A stretch of DNA of 50,916 nucleotides from an uncultured Myxococcales bacterium (GTDB lineage: Bacteria; Myxococcota_A; UBA9042). How positions within the stretch are numbered: the first letter of the stretch is position 1; each line of letters begins with the position of its first letter. The notes beneath the pieces were generated by a model. That model saw only the letters and a program-made list of their open reading frames with translations, ran no database searches and was not told where the DNA came from. Shown piece by piece: positions 19,009-28,069 of this stretch. The DNA lies in assembly GCA_903850505.1 (NCBI GenBank), contig CAINLT010000017.1:1-50916 (forward strand), read 5' to 3'. The translations under genes were made by a program, and so were the position numbers.

Positions 19009-19698
19009 ATGCAACGACCGATGATTTTCCTGTTCGATATCGACGGCACGCTCGTCTCAACCGGCGGCGCTGGCACGCGCGCGATGGGCTGGGCTGTTGA
19101 AGCCGTCCAGGGCCGTCGGGACGCGTGCGACAGCTTCTCGCTCGGCGGCATGACGGACCGGGCGATTATCCGCAAGGCGCTGCGGGTCATTGAGGCCGCG
19201 GACGACGATGCGCGGATCGACCACGTCCTCGCGACGTACCTGGATCGGCTGAAGGTGGAGATGGCCGCGGCGCAGGACGCGCGGGTGCTCGCGGGTGTGC
19301 CGGCGGCGATCGCGCTGGCGCAAGCGCGGCGGGACAGCGCGGTTGGGCTGGGCACCGGCAACGTCCGGCAGGGCGCGGAGACCAAGCTCGGCGCGATGGG
19401 CCTGATGCAGCATTTTGCCTTTGGCGGCTTTGGCTGCGACCACGAGGATCGCGGCGAGCTGCTGGCGGCCGGCGCGCGACGCGGTGCGCAGCAACTGGCG
19501 CGGCGTCTGGAGGATTGCGCGGTGCTGGTCATCGGCGATACGCCCAAGGACGTGCTCGCGGCCCGCGCAATCGGCGCGCAGTGCTTGGCGGTGGCGACCG
19601 GGCCGTTTCAGCTGGACGTGCTGCGGGCGACCGACGCGGATTGGGTCGTTGAGGACTTGACCGATCCGCTGGCGCTCAGCGTCCTGCGCGGAGAATGA
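19009..19698 (+). CDS. HAD-superfamily hydrolase (phosphoglycolate-phosphatase-like)
   Basis: 229 residues. Motif I is FDIDGTL (Asp10 nucleophile, Asp12 acid/base), motif II lies in GLGTGN, and motif III/IV is VIGDTPKDVLAARAIGAQ. The helical cap after motif I and the total length fit the beta-phosphoglucomutase/phosphoglycolate phosphatase branch. Substrate cannot be told from sequence. The ATG at 19009 is chosen for GAGGG just upstream; an ATG at 19021 is possible. The next gene follows after three bases, so the two form an operon. Confidence 0.85.
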   Translation: MQRPMIFLFDIDGTLVSTGGAGTRAMGWAVEAVQGRRDACDSFSLGGMTDRAIIRKALRVIEAADDDARIDHVLATYLDRLKVEMAAAQDARVLAGVPAAIALAQARRDSAVGLGTGNVRQGAETKLGAMGLMQHFAFGGFGCDHEDRGELLAAGARRGAQQLARRLEDCAVLVIGDTPKDVLAARAIGAQCLAVATGPFQLDVLRATDADWVVEDLTDPLALSVLRGE

Positions 19699-19701
19699 CC
19701 G

Positions 19702-20070
19702 ATGGCGGTGGACCTGCGCGATTTGGCGGATTTTGCGGAGCGCATCGCCGACTTGGGGCCGATTCGCTACAAGCGCATGTTTGGCGGCGCGGGCTTCTGG
19801 CTCGGCCCGTGCATGTTCGCCGTCTACGCGGAAGGCAGCTTCATGTTGCGCGCTGACGCGGAGAACGCCGGCGCGTTTGAGGCCCACGGCATCGGTCCGT
19901 GGGAGCCTGGCATGATGCCGTCCCGCGCTGGCAAGACCACGACGATGCCGTTCTACGCGATTCCGGACGACGTCATGAGCGATGACGCGCTGCTGCTCGC
20001 ATGGTCGCGTGCGGCGGTGGCTGCAGCGGATCGCGCGGCCCAAGTGAAGGCCCGCAAGAAGCCCCGCTAG
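19702..20070 (+). CDS. TfoX N-terminal-domain protein
   Basis: 122 residues. The segment YKRMFGGAGFWLGPCMFAV followed by SFMLRAD is the hallmark of the TfoX N-terminal domain, named after a competence regulator; here the C-terminal domain of full TfoX is absent and the protein ends in a basic tail (QVKARKKPR). Stand-alone TfoX-N proteins are widespread and of unclear function. It starts three bases after the HAD hydrolase stop and converges on uvrA. Confidence 0.85.
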   Translation: MAVDLRDLADFAERIADLGPIRYKRMFGGAGFWLGPCMFAVYAEGSFMLRADAENAGAFEAHGIGPWEPGMMPSRAGKTTTMPFYAIPDDVMSDDALLLAWSRAAVAAADRAAQVKARKKPR

Positions 20071-20110
20071 GCGTGCGACGGAGAACCTTCGACACACTCC
20101 GCCCAAGCCG

Positions 20111-22990
20111 TCAACCGCGCAACCGCGCCAACGTGTGCGCCAGCACTTGCCCCGTGTAGCTTCCCGCCACGCGCGCGACTTGCTCCGGCGTGCCTGCCGC
20201 GACGAGCAAACCGCCCGCCGCGCCGCCTTCCGGGCCCAGATCCACGACCCAGTCGGCGACGGCGATCAGGTCCAGATGGTGTTCAATCACCAGCACGGAG
20301 TTGCCCTTCGCGACGAGCTTCTGCAGCACCTCAATCAGCTTGGCCACGTCGTCAAAATGCAGCCCCGTCGTCGGTTCATCCAGCACGTACAGGGTCTTGC
20401 CCGTGCCCGGCCGCGCCAACTCCCGCGCCAGCTTGATGCGCTGCGCCTCGCCGCCGGACAGCGTGGTCGACGGCTGCCCAAGCGCCACGTAGCCCAGGCC
20501 GACCTCCTGCAGCGTCTTGAGAATCCGCGCGATCTGCCCGTGCACGCCGAACATCTCCAGCGCCTCGTCCACCGTCGTCTCCAGGACCTCCGCGATGTTC
20601 TTGTCCTTGAACGTCACGGCCAGCGTGGCGTCGTTGAAGCGTCGACCTTTGCAGATCTCGCACGGCACGTAGACGTCGGCCAGGAAGTGCATCTCGATCT
20701 GCAGCACGCCGTCGCCGTGGCAATGTTCGCACCGGCCGCCTTTGACGTTGAACGAGAATCGCCCGGGTCCGTAGCCCGCGGCGCGCGATTCCGGCAGTTG
20801 GGCAAAAACCTCGCGAATGAGATCCCACAGCTTGGTGTACGTCGCCGGATTGGAGCGCGGCGTGCGGCCAATCGGCTGCTGATCCACCTCAATGACCTTG
20901 TCGAGCTGCTCCAGACCCGTCAGCGCGCGGTGCTTGCCCACCTGATGCCGCGTTTTGTGCAGCGCGTTGTGCGCCGACGGCAACAGGATGTCGTGGACCA
21001 GCGTGGACTTGCCCGCGCCGGAAACGCCCGTCACCGCCACGAGGCAGGCGAGCGGCAAATCGACGTCCAGGTTCTGTAGGTTGTGGCTCTCCGCGCCGCG
21101 GATCGCGATCCAGCCCTTGGGCTTGCGGCGCTTCTCCGGCACCTTCGTGCGCACACGGCCGCTCAGCCACGCGCCCGTGCGCGACTCCGGCGTCGCGATG
21201 AGATCGGCCATCGTGCCTTCCGCCACCACGCGCCCGCCCAGCCGCCCCGCGCCCGGGCCAAAATCGACGATGTGATCGGCCGCGCGGATCGTCTCCTCGT
21301 CGTGCTCCACCACGAGCACGGAATTGCCCAGGTCGCGCAGGTGCTCCAGCGTCCGCACCAGCCGCGCTGAATCGCGGGCGTGCAGGCCAATCGACGGTTC
21401 GTCGAGGATGTACAGCACGCCCGTCAGCTCTGAGCCCACCTGACTGGCGAGGCGAATCCGCTGCGCCTCACCGCCCGAGAGCGTGTTGCCGCCGCGGTTC
21501 AGGCTGAGGTAGCCCAAGCCGACCGACAGCAGGAAGCCGAGCCGTGACAGAATTTCCTTCTGCACTTCAGCCGCAATCGTCGCTGCCGCACCGTCCAGAT
21601 CCATGTTGGCGATCCAGTCGTGCGCCGCGGAAACCGGCAGGCTGACCACGTCCGTCAGCGACTTGCCCGCGACGCGCACCGCCCGCGTCTCTTCTTTCAG
21701 GCGCAGACCGCCGCAAGTCGGGCAGCTCGCTTGCACGAAGTACTTCTGATAGCCGGCGCGCGCCATTTCCGACGTCGTGTCCTTCCACCGCCGCTGCAGC
21801 TGCGGAATCGCGCCTTCCATGCGCGTCGCCCACGACCCTTCCCCGTGCTTGCCCTGCCACGCGATCTTGACGCGGTCTTCCGTGCCGTACAGCAGGAGCT
21901 GCTTGTGGTCTTCCGACAAATCCTGCCATGGCGTGTCCAGCGGCACCCCGTGGGTCTTCTCCAGCGCTTCCACGACGCGCCATGCCCAGCTGTTTTCCGG
22001 TCCGCCCCACGGATCCACGGCGCCTTGGCGCAGCGTCCGCGTCGGGTCGGGAATCACGGAAGTGGCGTCGACCTGCATGGCAAAACCCAGGCCGTTGCAG
22101 TCCGGGCACGCGCCCAGCGGCGAATTGAACGAGAACATCAAAGGCGTCAATTCGACGAAGCTGCGACCGCATGCCTCGCACGCCAGCGCTTCAGAAAATG
22201 CCTCTTCCTGCCAGGGCAGCGCGTCGTTCTTCTCCGCCACCGCAATCACGCAGCGGCCTTTGCCATGGCGCAGCGCCTGTTCCACTGAATCCGTCAGCCG
22301 CCGCTTCTCTTCGGGCCGCACCACCGCGCGGTCCACCACCAGATCGACGTCATGCTTCTTGTTTTTCTCCAGCGTCAGCTCCGCCGTGACGTCCACCACC
22401 TTGCCGTCGACCCGCACGCGCACGAAGCCCTGCTTGCGCGCGTCCTCAAACACCTCCGCGAACGTGCCCTTGCGCTGCCGATCCACCGGCGCCAGCACGA
22501 GGATCCGCGTGTTCTCCGGCAGCGCCAGGATCGCCTCGACAATCTGCGCCGGCGATTGCCGCCCCACGCGCCGTCCACAGCCCGGGCAATGCTGCACGCC
22601 GACCCGCGCCCACAGCACGCGCAGGTAGTCGTAGACCTCCGTGATGGTGCCCACGGTCGAGCGCGGATTGTTGCCCGCGGATTTCTGCTCAATCGCGATG
22701 GTCGGCGCCAGCCCGGACAGCTTGTCATACACCGGCTTGTCCATCTGGCCGAGAAACTGCCGCGCGTACGCCGACAGCGACTCCACGTACCGCCGCTGGC
22801 CTTCCGCGTACAGCGTGTCGAACGCCAGCGAACTCTTGCCCGATCCCGACGGCCCGCAGAACACCACGAGCTTGTGCTTGGGCAGCGTCAGGTCGACGTG
22901 CCGCAGGTTGTGCTGCGCCGCGCCGCGAATCACGATGCTGTTGCGGGTGTCGGCAGGCGGCGTCGTGCTAGTAAGTGGCTGATCAGGCAT
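20111..22990 (-). CDS. uvrA: Excinuclease ABC subunit A
   Basis: 959 residues, full length. UvrA is the damage-sensing ATPase of nucleotide excision repair; it loads UvrB at lesions. Both ABC modules are present: Walker A GPSGSGKSS near residue 46 and GVSGAGKST in the second half, signature LSGGEAQRI twice, Walker B VLDEPS(I) and VLDEPT(T). The zinc-binding CxxC sites are visible (CEAC...CPDC; CEHCHGDG with CEIC). The N-terminus MPDQPLTSTTPPADTRNSI is slightly extended before the usual IVIRGAAQHNLRHVDL. A LexA-type palindrome lies 47 bases upstream of the ATG, suggesting damage-inducible expression. Confidence 0.98.
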   Translation of the reverse strand: MPDQPLTSTTPPADTRNSIVIRGAAQHNLRHVDLTLPKHKLVVFCGPSGSGKSSLAFDTLYAEGQRRYVESLSAYARQFLGQMDKPVYDKLSGLAPTIAIEQKSAGNNPRSTVGTITEVYDYLRVLWARVGVQHCPGCGRRVGRQSPAQIVEAILALPENTRILVLAPVDRQRKGTFAEVFEDARKQGFVRVRVDGKVVDVTAELTLEKNKKHDVDLVVDRAVVRPEEKRRLTDSVEQALRHGKGRCVIAVAEKNDALPWQEEAFSEALACEACGRSFVELTPLMFSFNSPLGACPDCNGLGFAMQVDATSVIPDPTRTLRQGAVDPWGGPENSWAWRVVEALEKTHGVPLDTPWQDLSEDHKQLLLYGTEDRVKIAWQGKHGEGSWATRMEGAIPQLQRRWKDTTSEMARAGYQKYFVQASCPTCGGLRLKEETRAVRVAGKSLTDVVSLPVSAAHDWIANMDLDGAAATIAAEVQKEILSRLGFLLSVGLGYLSLNRGGNTLSGGEAQRIRLASQVGSELTGVLYILDEPSIGLHARDSARLVRTLEHLRDLGNSVLVVEHDEETIRAADHIVDFGPGAGRLGGRVVAEGTMADLIATPESRTGAWLSGRVRTKVPEKRRKPKGWIAIRGAESHNLQNLDVDLPLACLVAVTGVSGAGKSTLVHDILLPSAHNALHKTRHQVGKHRALTGLEQLDKVIEVDQQPIGRTPRSNPATYTKLWDLIREVFAQLPESRAAGYGPGRFSFNVKGGRCEHCHGDGVLQIEMHFLADVYVPCEICKGRRFNDATLAVTFKDKNIAEVLETTVDEALEMFGVHGQIARILKTLQEVGLGYVALGQPSTTLSGGEAQRIKLARELARPGTGKTLYVLDEPTTGLHFDDVAKLIEVLQKLVAKGNSVLVIEHHLDLIAVADWVVDLGPEGGAAGGLLVAAGTPEQVARVAGSYTGQVLAHTLARLRG

Positions 22991-23036
22991 GGGATTCTCG
23001 TTCAGGTAGCGGGCAGGTCGGCGATGCTGCCAAAAT

Positions 23037-23054
23037 ACTGAACGTTTGTCCAGT
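23037..23054 (-). promoter_or_regulatory. Putative LexA (SOS) operator upstream of uvrA
   Basis: Minus strand ACTGGACAAACGTTCAGT, a CTG-N10-CAG palindrome 47 bases before the uvrA start. It contains GTTCAG with CTG ten bases earlier, the arrangement of the LexA site described for Myxococcus as I recall it (CTRHAMRYBYGTTCAGS, about 13 of 17 positions matching), and also fits the general ACTG-N10-CAGT shape. A TATTTT that could be the -10 adjoins it at 23032-23037. Confidence 0.55.
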
Positions 23055-23155
23055 GCTTTGCCGGCTTGCCGCGCCGCGCGGGGCCGCCTACCTTACGGAC
23101 TTCGCAGCGGCAAATCGATGTGCGACGGCCAAAGGGAGCGATCTTGCAGGGCGTG

Positions 23156-25171
23156 ATGAAACAGAGGACCAGCGAGCGGTTTGCCACGCTTTGGGCGGAG
23201 CAGGACCTGGCGGTGCGAACCGCGGATCTGGAGCTGCACGGCACGCTGCGGCCGCCGCCGTCGCTGGAGGACGTGGCGCTGGCCCTGCGCGTGGCGTCCC
23301 TGCCCAAGCTGACGCAGCCGGCGAACGATGCGCCGCCGGAATTGGCGCTGGGTGCGACGATCGGCGAAGGCGGCATGGGCGTTGTGCGCGCGGCGCGGCA
23401 ATTGGCGCTGGGGCGTGAAGTGGCGGTCAAGTCGCTGCGGCCGGGGCAGGCGACGCCGGACGCGATCCGCAAGCTGCTGCATGAGGCGCTGATCACGGGC
23501 AGCCTGGAACATCCGGACATCATCCCGGTCTACGCGCTCGGCCAGAACGAAGAAGGCGCGCCGATGCTGGTGATGAAGCGCGTCGAAGGCACCGCGTGGT
23601 CGACGGTGCTGAGCGATCCGCACCATCCGCTGCTGCGCGACGATCCGCGCGAGCCGCTGGTCTGGCATCTGGAGGTGCTGATGCGCGTCTGCCACGCGAT
23701 GGCCTACGCCCACGGCAAGGGCATCCTGCACCGCGACTTGAAGCCGGAAAACGTGATGGTCGGCCGTTTTGGCGAGGTCTACGTGCTCGATTGGGGCATC
23801 GCGGTCGCGCTGTTCGACGATCGCTCCGGTGCGCTGCCGTTGGCCCGGAACGCGAACGTCGTCGCGGGTACGCCGTCGTCCATGGCGCCGGAGATGGTGG
23901 AGGGCGATGGCCTGCGGCTCAGCGCGCGCAGCGACGTGTTCCTGCTGGGCGCTCTCCTGCACCAGATCGTGACGGGCGCGCCGCGCTTTCTGGGCGACAC
24001 GGTCTATCAGATGCTGTTCGCGGCGTTCCAGTGCGAGCCCTTCGCGTATGCCGACGACGTGCCTGACGAACTGCAGCGCATCCTCGCGCAGGCGATGGCC
24101 CGCGATCCGGACGCGCGCTATGCCACGCCCGCGGAGCTGCGCTTCGCGTTGGCGACGTTCCTGCAGCACCGGCAATCCATGCGCCTGTTGGCGGCGGCGC
24201 GGGAACGGCGTCGGGATTTTGACGAAGGGCTGGCGCTCGCGCAGACGCTCCGGGCCATGGCGGAGCCGCCGCTGGCCGAACTGGAGGATGCCGAGACCGC
24301 GGTCGCGGCGGTGTTTGCAGAAGGTCGTCTGGCGCTGCGCGAGGCGCTGCGGTCGTGGCCGGAGAATGTTGCGGCGCAGGCCGAACTGCAATCGCTGCTG
24401 GAGCCCTTCATCGTTTGGCAGTTGCAGCAGGGCGACGTCAAGGCCGCCGCGCAGCACGTCGCGGAGTTGCCGCAAGCCAACCCGGCGCTGCAGCAGCGGC
24501 TGGACGAAGAGAAACGCGCCGCCGATCTGCGCGCGCAGAAGCTGGCCAAGCTGGAGAGCGACTTTGACCCGCGCATCGGGGCGCGCACGCGAAGCTTTCT
24601 GGCGTTGGTTCTGGGCGTCATCTGGTCCGTGCTGCCGCTGACCGTCGACTACCTCTCCAAGTCCGGCAAGATGCAGCAGACGCACGGCGGCCACGTGGCG
24701 AGCACCGGCATCTTCGCCGCGTTCATGATCTTCGCCGCGGTCTGGGCGCGGGAATCGCTGTTTCGCAGCAAGCTCAACCGCAGCGTCATCGGCAGCGGCA
24801 TCGTCGCGGTCATCGGCACGTTCATCTCGCGCTGTTTCGCTTGGTATTTCGGTCTGCCGTTCGTCGCGACGGTCTGCTTTGACCTCGTCATCGTCGCCGT
24901 CGTCGTCGCCATGATGGCGGCGACCCAGTGGCGGCGGCTGTTCCTGCCGGCGATGGTCTATGTCGTCGGTGCGGTCATCGCCGCCGTGCAGCCATTTTGG
25001 GCGATGGAAGCCGTTGCCATCGCCAACATCGTGGCAATGTCCCTGGTGGCGTTCGCCTGGCGCCCGGCGGAGTACGACGAATACGCGCTGGTCATGACCG
25101 CCGCGATGCCCGTGCCGGAGATGTTGGCGCGCGGCAAGGCGCATTTCCGGCCGGCCGGGAAGCCGCGATAG
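23156..25171 (+). CDS. Membrane Ser/Thr protein kinase with multi-helix C-terminal domain
   Basis: 671 residues from an ATG with AGGG upstream; longer in-frame starts exist back to 23066. The Hanks-type kinase domain (about residues 64-340) has the glycine loop GEGGMGVV, the lysine of EVAVKSLR, the catalytic HRDLKPENVM (Asp about 194) and an APE motif. The Mg-binding DFG is DWG (VLDWGIAV), a known variant in some bacterial kinases. A helical region with many Ala, Glu and Leu follows, and then six or seven hydrophobic helices occupy about the last 190 residues, where many bacterial kinases have one helix and an outer sensor domain. Input and substrates are unknown. It is divergent from uvrA. 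Confidence 0.88.
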   Translation: MKQRTSERFATLWAEQDLAVRTADLELHGTLRPPPSLEDVALALRVASLPKLTQPANDAPPELALGATIGEGGMGVVRAARQLALGREVAVKSLRPGQATPDAIRKLLHEALITGSLEHPDIIPVYALGQNEEGAPMLVMKRVEGTAWSTVLSDPHHPLLRDDPREPLVWHLEVLMRVCHAMAYAHGKGILHRDLKPENVMVGRFGEVYVLDWGIAVALFDDRSGALPLARNANVVAGTPSSMAPEMVEGDGLRLSARSDVFLLGALLHQIVTGAPRFLGDTVYQMLFAAFQCEPFAYADDVPDELQRILAQAMARDPDARYATPAELRFALATFLQHRQSMRLLAAARERRRDFDEGLALAQTLRAMAEPPLAELEDAETAVAAVFAEGRLALREALRSWPENVAAQAELQSLLEPFIVWQLQQGDVKAAAQHVAELPQANPALQQRLDEEKRAADLRAQKLAKLESDFDPRIGARTRSFLALVLGVIWSVLPLTVDYLSKSGKMQQTHGGHVASTGIFAAFMIFAAVWARESLFRSKLNRSVIGSGIVAVIGTFISRCFAWYFGLPFVATVCFDLVIVAVVVAMMAATQWRRLFLPAMVYVVGAVIAAVQPFWAMEAVAIANIVAMSLVAFAWRPAEYDEYALVMTAAMPVPEMLARGKAHFRPAGKPR

Positions 25172-25187
25172 GCTCCGCCCCGTCATT

Positions 25188-25203
25188 GTTTCCACACAGA
25201 AAC
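25188..25203. terminator. Weak hairpin after the kinase gene
   Basis: GTTTC-CACACA-GAAAC, a five-pair stem, just after the kinase stop and with no clear T-run. It could be part of a terminator or chance. Confidence 0.2.
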
Positions 25204-25295
25204 GATCTTGCCGCAAAATGCCGTCTTGTTTCTGTCGTGCCGGATGGTACCTTGCAATCAACGCCGTCAACTGCGTCAATCACAAGGGGATCACA

Positions 25296-25823
25296 ATGGC
25301 TACCTGGCAATTCGACACCGCGCACTCCAGCATTTCTTTCCGCGTCCGCCACATGATGTTCGCCAAGGTGCGCGGCCATTTCACCAAATGGCAGGGCTCG
25401 CTTGAGGCCACGGAGGGCCAATTCGGCGCCGCGACGACGACGGTCACGATCGACGCAGCAAGCATCGACACCGGCACGCCCGACCGCGACAACCACCTCC
25501 GCTCTGCCGACTTCCTCGACGTCGCCAACTTCCCGGTCATTGCGTTCACGTCCACCGGCGTCAAAGCCGACGGCGATGCGCTGACGATCTCCGGCGAACT
25601 GACGATCCGCGGCGTGACCAAGGCCGTGACGCTCAAGGGCGAAGCGACCGGCACCGGCGTGGACCCGTGGGGCAACGCGCGCCTCGGTTTCGCCGCGCAC
25701 ACCAAGCTGTCGCGCAAGGAATTCGGCTTGGTGTGGAACCAGTTGCTGGAAACGGGCGGCGCGGTCGTGGGCGACGAGATCGACGTGGAACTCGAAGTCG
25801 AAGTGATGCGCCCGGCCGCGTGA
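25296..25823 (+). CDS. YceI-family lipid-binding protein
   Basis: 175 residues. The ATG at 25296 with AAGGGGA five bases before is chosen over an upstream start at 25218. The sequence MATWQFDTAHSSISFRVRHM, then KVRGHF, LRSADFLDVANFPVIAFTS and GELTIRGVTKAVTL is diagnostic of the YceI family, a lipocalin-like barrel that binds isoprenoid chains in the characterised member. There is no signal peptide, so unlike E. coli YceI it is probably cytoplasmic. The C-terminus (SRKEFGLVWNQLLETGGAVVGD) is complete. Confidence 0.95.
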   Translation: MATWQFDTAHSSISFRVRHMMFAKVRGHFTKWQGSLEATEGQFGAATTTVTIDAASIDTGTPDRDNHLRSADFLDVANFPVIAFTSTGVKADGDALTISGELTIRGVTKAVTLKGEATGTGVDPWGNARLGFAAHTKLSRKEFGLVWNQLLETGGAVVGDEIDVELEVEVMRPAA

Positions 25824-25842
25824 CGTCCCGTGTGTTACAGCC

Positions 25843-25871
25843 TTGCGACAGGCCCGTGCAGACCTTATGCT
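25843..25871 (+). promoter_or_regulatory. Candidate sigma-70-type promoter for the metallophosphoesterase gene
   Basis: TTGCGA, 17 bases, TATGCT: four of six matches at each element with optimal spacing, 32 bases before the ATG at 25904. Confidence 0.45.
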
Positions 25872-25903
25872 GGCCCACCGGCTCTTGACGCCGTTGGGTC
25901 AGC

Positions 25904-27379
25904 ATGGTCAGCACTTTTTCGCCTTCTCACCGCAGCATCGCCGCGCGCCTCCGCCGTTTCGGGCTCGTGCTCCTCGTCGGCAGCTTGACGCTTCTGGCCG
26001 CCTGCTCCCAGGACGAGGCGGCCAGCGCTGCGGCAATCGACTCGGGCGAATCAGCCGGCACGGACGCCGTCCTCACCGGAACGGGCTGGACCTGCGTGCC
26101 GTGCGTGCAGCGCGCCGACTGCGGCACGAGCTGGTGCGTGCAATTTGCCGCCGACACCTACTGCGCCGTCGACTGCACCAACAGCCCGTGCGCGGACGGT
26201 TTGACGTGCAAGCTGCTCATCACGGAATCCGGGGAATCGGTCAAGGCGTGCGTCCCGGCCGTTGAAGTGTGCAGCGCGACCGGCGATCCCGCCGACGCCA
26301 GCGGGCCGAATACTTGCCCGTACGATCCACCCGGCACGGCGAGCTGCTGCACGAGCTGCGGCGCGTCCGGCACGTGCGACCCCAATGGCTGCTTTAACGG
26401 CTGGTTCTGCAACCGCAGCGCGTGCAAGTGCGTTGCGGCCCCGCCTGCGGGCGCTTGCGCAGGTGCGGATGGCTTCAGCGCGCCCGACATCGCGGATCAG
26501 GACGAAGGTCCCGCTGACATCCAGATGCTCGATATTGCGCCCGGCGCGCTGGGACCGGCGGGCGGCGAAGTGCCGGAGCTGTACTTCGCGATCGTGGGCG
26601 ACACGCGGCCAGCGCTGATTGAGGACACCGCGGCGTATCCTTCCGCCATCGCCAAGAAGATTTGGCAGGGCGTGCAGGGTGCGGCGCCGCCGTTCACGGT
26701 CACGACGGGCGACTACATGTTCGCGACGGCGTGGGGCAGCCAGGCTGCGCCGCAACTGGATTTGTATCTGGCGGCGGCGGCGCAATACACCGGACTGCGA
26801 CTGCCGGCGCTGGGCAACCACGAGTGCACGGGGTCCACGACGTCCAACTGCGGCAGCAACGGCAAGGATGGCTTGACCAAGAACTACACGGCGTACCTGA
26901 CCAAGATGCTGGAGCCGCTGGGCTTTGACCATCCGTGGTATGCCTTCCACGTGCACGCACCGGACAACAGCTGGACGGCCAAGTTCGTTTTTGTCGCGGC
27001 CAACGCGTGGGACACGGAGCAGGCGACGTGGCTGGACAGCGAAATGGCGGTTCCGACGACGTACACTTTCGTTGTTCGCCACGAGCCGGTCGCGGCCAAC
27101 ACGGCCCCGGGCGTGAAGCCGAGCGAGGCGATTATCAAGAAATACCCCGTCACGCTGCGGCTCGTGGGGCACACGCACACCTACGCGTACAAGCCCGACA
27201 CGCGTGAGGTCGTGGTCGGCAATGGCGGCGCGCCGCTTTCCGGGAACGTCAATTACGGCTATGTCCTGGTCAAGCGCCGCCCGGATGGCGCGATTGAGTT
27301 CCACGCGATCGACTACTCGACCGGCAACGACTTCACTCCTTCTTTTGCGATCAAGGCCGATGGCTCGCCAACACCGTAA
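25904..27379 (+). CDS. Calcineurin-like metallophosphoesterase lipoprotein with Cys-rich N-terminus
   Basis: 491 residues. The signal MVSTFSPSHRSIAARLRR with a hydrophobic core ends in the lipobox LLAAC. Residues about 60-190 are Cys-rich (CVPCVQRADCGTSWC, CCTSCGASGTC). From about residue 225 a metallophosphoesterase domain shows all the metal ligands in order: GDT, TGDY, GNHE, VRHEP and GHTHTY. This binuclear-metal fold cleaves phosphate esters; the target outside the cell is unknown. The stop lies 20 bases inside the next gene, which is probably co-translated. Confidence 0.9.
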   Translation: MVSTFSPSHRSIAARLRRFGLVLLVGSLTLLAACSQDEAASAAAIDSGESAGTDAVLTGTGWTCVPCVQRADCGTSWCVQFAADTYCAVDCTNSPCADGLTCKLLITESGESVKACVPAVEVCSATGDPADASGPNTCPYDPPGTASCCTSCGASGTCDPNGCFNGWFCNRSACKCVAAPPAGACAGADGFSAPDIADQDEGPADIQMLDIAPGALGPAGGEVPELYFAIVGDTRPALIEDTAAYPSAIAKKIWQGVQGAAPPFTVTTGDYMFATAWGSQAAPQLDLYLAAAAQYTGLRLPALGNHECTGSTTSNCGSNGKDGLTKNYTAYLTKMLEPLGFDHPWYAFHVHAPDNSWTAKFVFVAANAWDTEQATWLDSEMAVPTTYTFVVRHEPVAANTAPGVKPSEAIIKKYPVTLRLVGHTHTYAYKPDTREVVVGNGGAPLSGNVNYGYVLVKRRPDGAIEFHAIDYSTGNDFTPSFAIKADGSPTP

Positions 27380-28067
27380 ACGCCTCTTCACTTCGCTGCT
27401 TGTCGTCGGCGCGCTCGCGTCCGGTTGCCGCCGTCCGCCCAAGCCGACGCTTGCGCCCGTGACGCAACCCGCGCTCGTCGCCCCGCGTGCGCCCGCGGCG
27501 CTGCCCGAGTTGCCGCTGTTTGCGCCGCGCGTGCTCGCGCCGTTGGCGGTCGATGGCGAGCTCGCCGAGACGGTCTGGCGCGACGCGGCGCATTCGGGAG
27601 GATTCGCCGACGAAAAGACCGGCAAGCTCGGCGTGCCGCATTCGGAACTGCGCATTGCCAACGATGGCCAGCGCGTGCTGCTGGGTCTGTACGCCGCTGA
27701 CGAAGACATCGTCGCGTACGCCACGAAGGGCGCACCGTTTGACGCGCGGGACGACACGTTTGTGGTGCAGTTTGAGCGCGTCGGCACCAACGCGGGCTAT
27801 CAGCTTGAAGTCACGGCCAACGGTACCGTGCGGGAATCGCCGGCGGATCCCAAGGCGGTTGGGGCTGTATGCGCCGTGGAAATGGACGGTACGCTGAATG
27901 CGCCGGCTGACGATGATGAAGAGTGGGTCGCCGAGTGCATCGTCCCGTTTGCCAGCGTGCACGCGAGCATCGGCGACACATTGCTGGTGACCGCGCGACG
28001 CTGCGACACGCCCAAGGGCGCCACGCGCCGCTGCGGGACGTGGCAACGGCGCGTGCAACTCCAGTAG
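27360..28067 (+). CDS. Lipoprotein with carbohydrate-binding family 9-like domain
   Basis: 235 residues. The ATG at 27360 overlaps the preceding gene by 20 bases and opens a lipoprotein signal, MARQHRKRLFTSLLVVGALA, with lipobox ASGC. After a Pro-rich linker, LAVDGELAETVWRDAAHS, ELRIANDGQRVLLGLYAADEDI, DARDDTFVVQFE and EEWVAECIVPFASV follow the pattern of the CBM9-like beta-sandwich found in xylanases and redox proteins. The family often binds sugars; here the ligand is unknown. It converges on the tryptophanase gene with only two bases between stops. Confidence 0.82.
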   Translation: MARQHRKRLFTSLLVVGALASGCRRPPKPTLAPVTQPALVAPRAPAALPELPLFAPRVLAPLAVDGELAETVWRDAAHSGGFADEKTGKLGVPHSELRIANDGQRVLLGLYAADEDIVAYATKGAPFDARDDTFVVQFERVGTNAGYQLEVTANGTVRESPADPKAVGAVCAVEMDGTLNAPADDDEEWVAECIVPFASVHASIGDTLLVTARRCDTPKGATRRCGTWQRRVQLQ

Positions 28068-28069
28068 GT

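Noticed and set aside
23093..25279. 728-codon minus-strand frame opposite the kinase
   Set aside because: Arg/Gln/His-rich shadow; the plus strand has clear kinase motifs.
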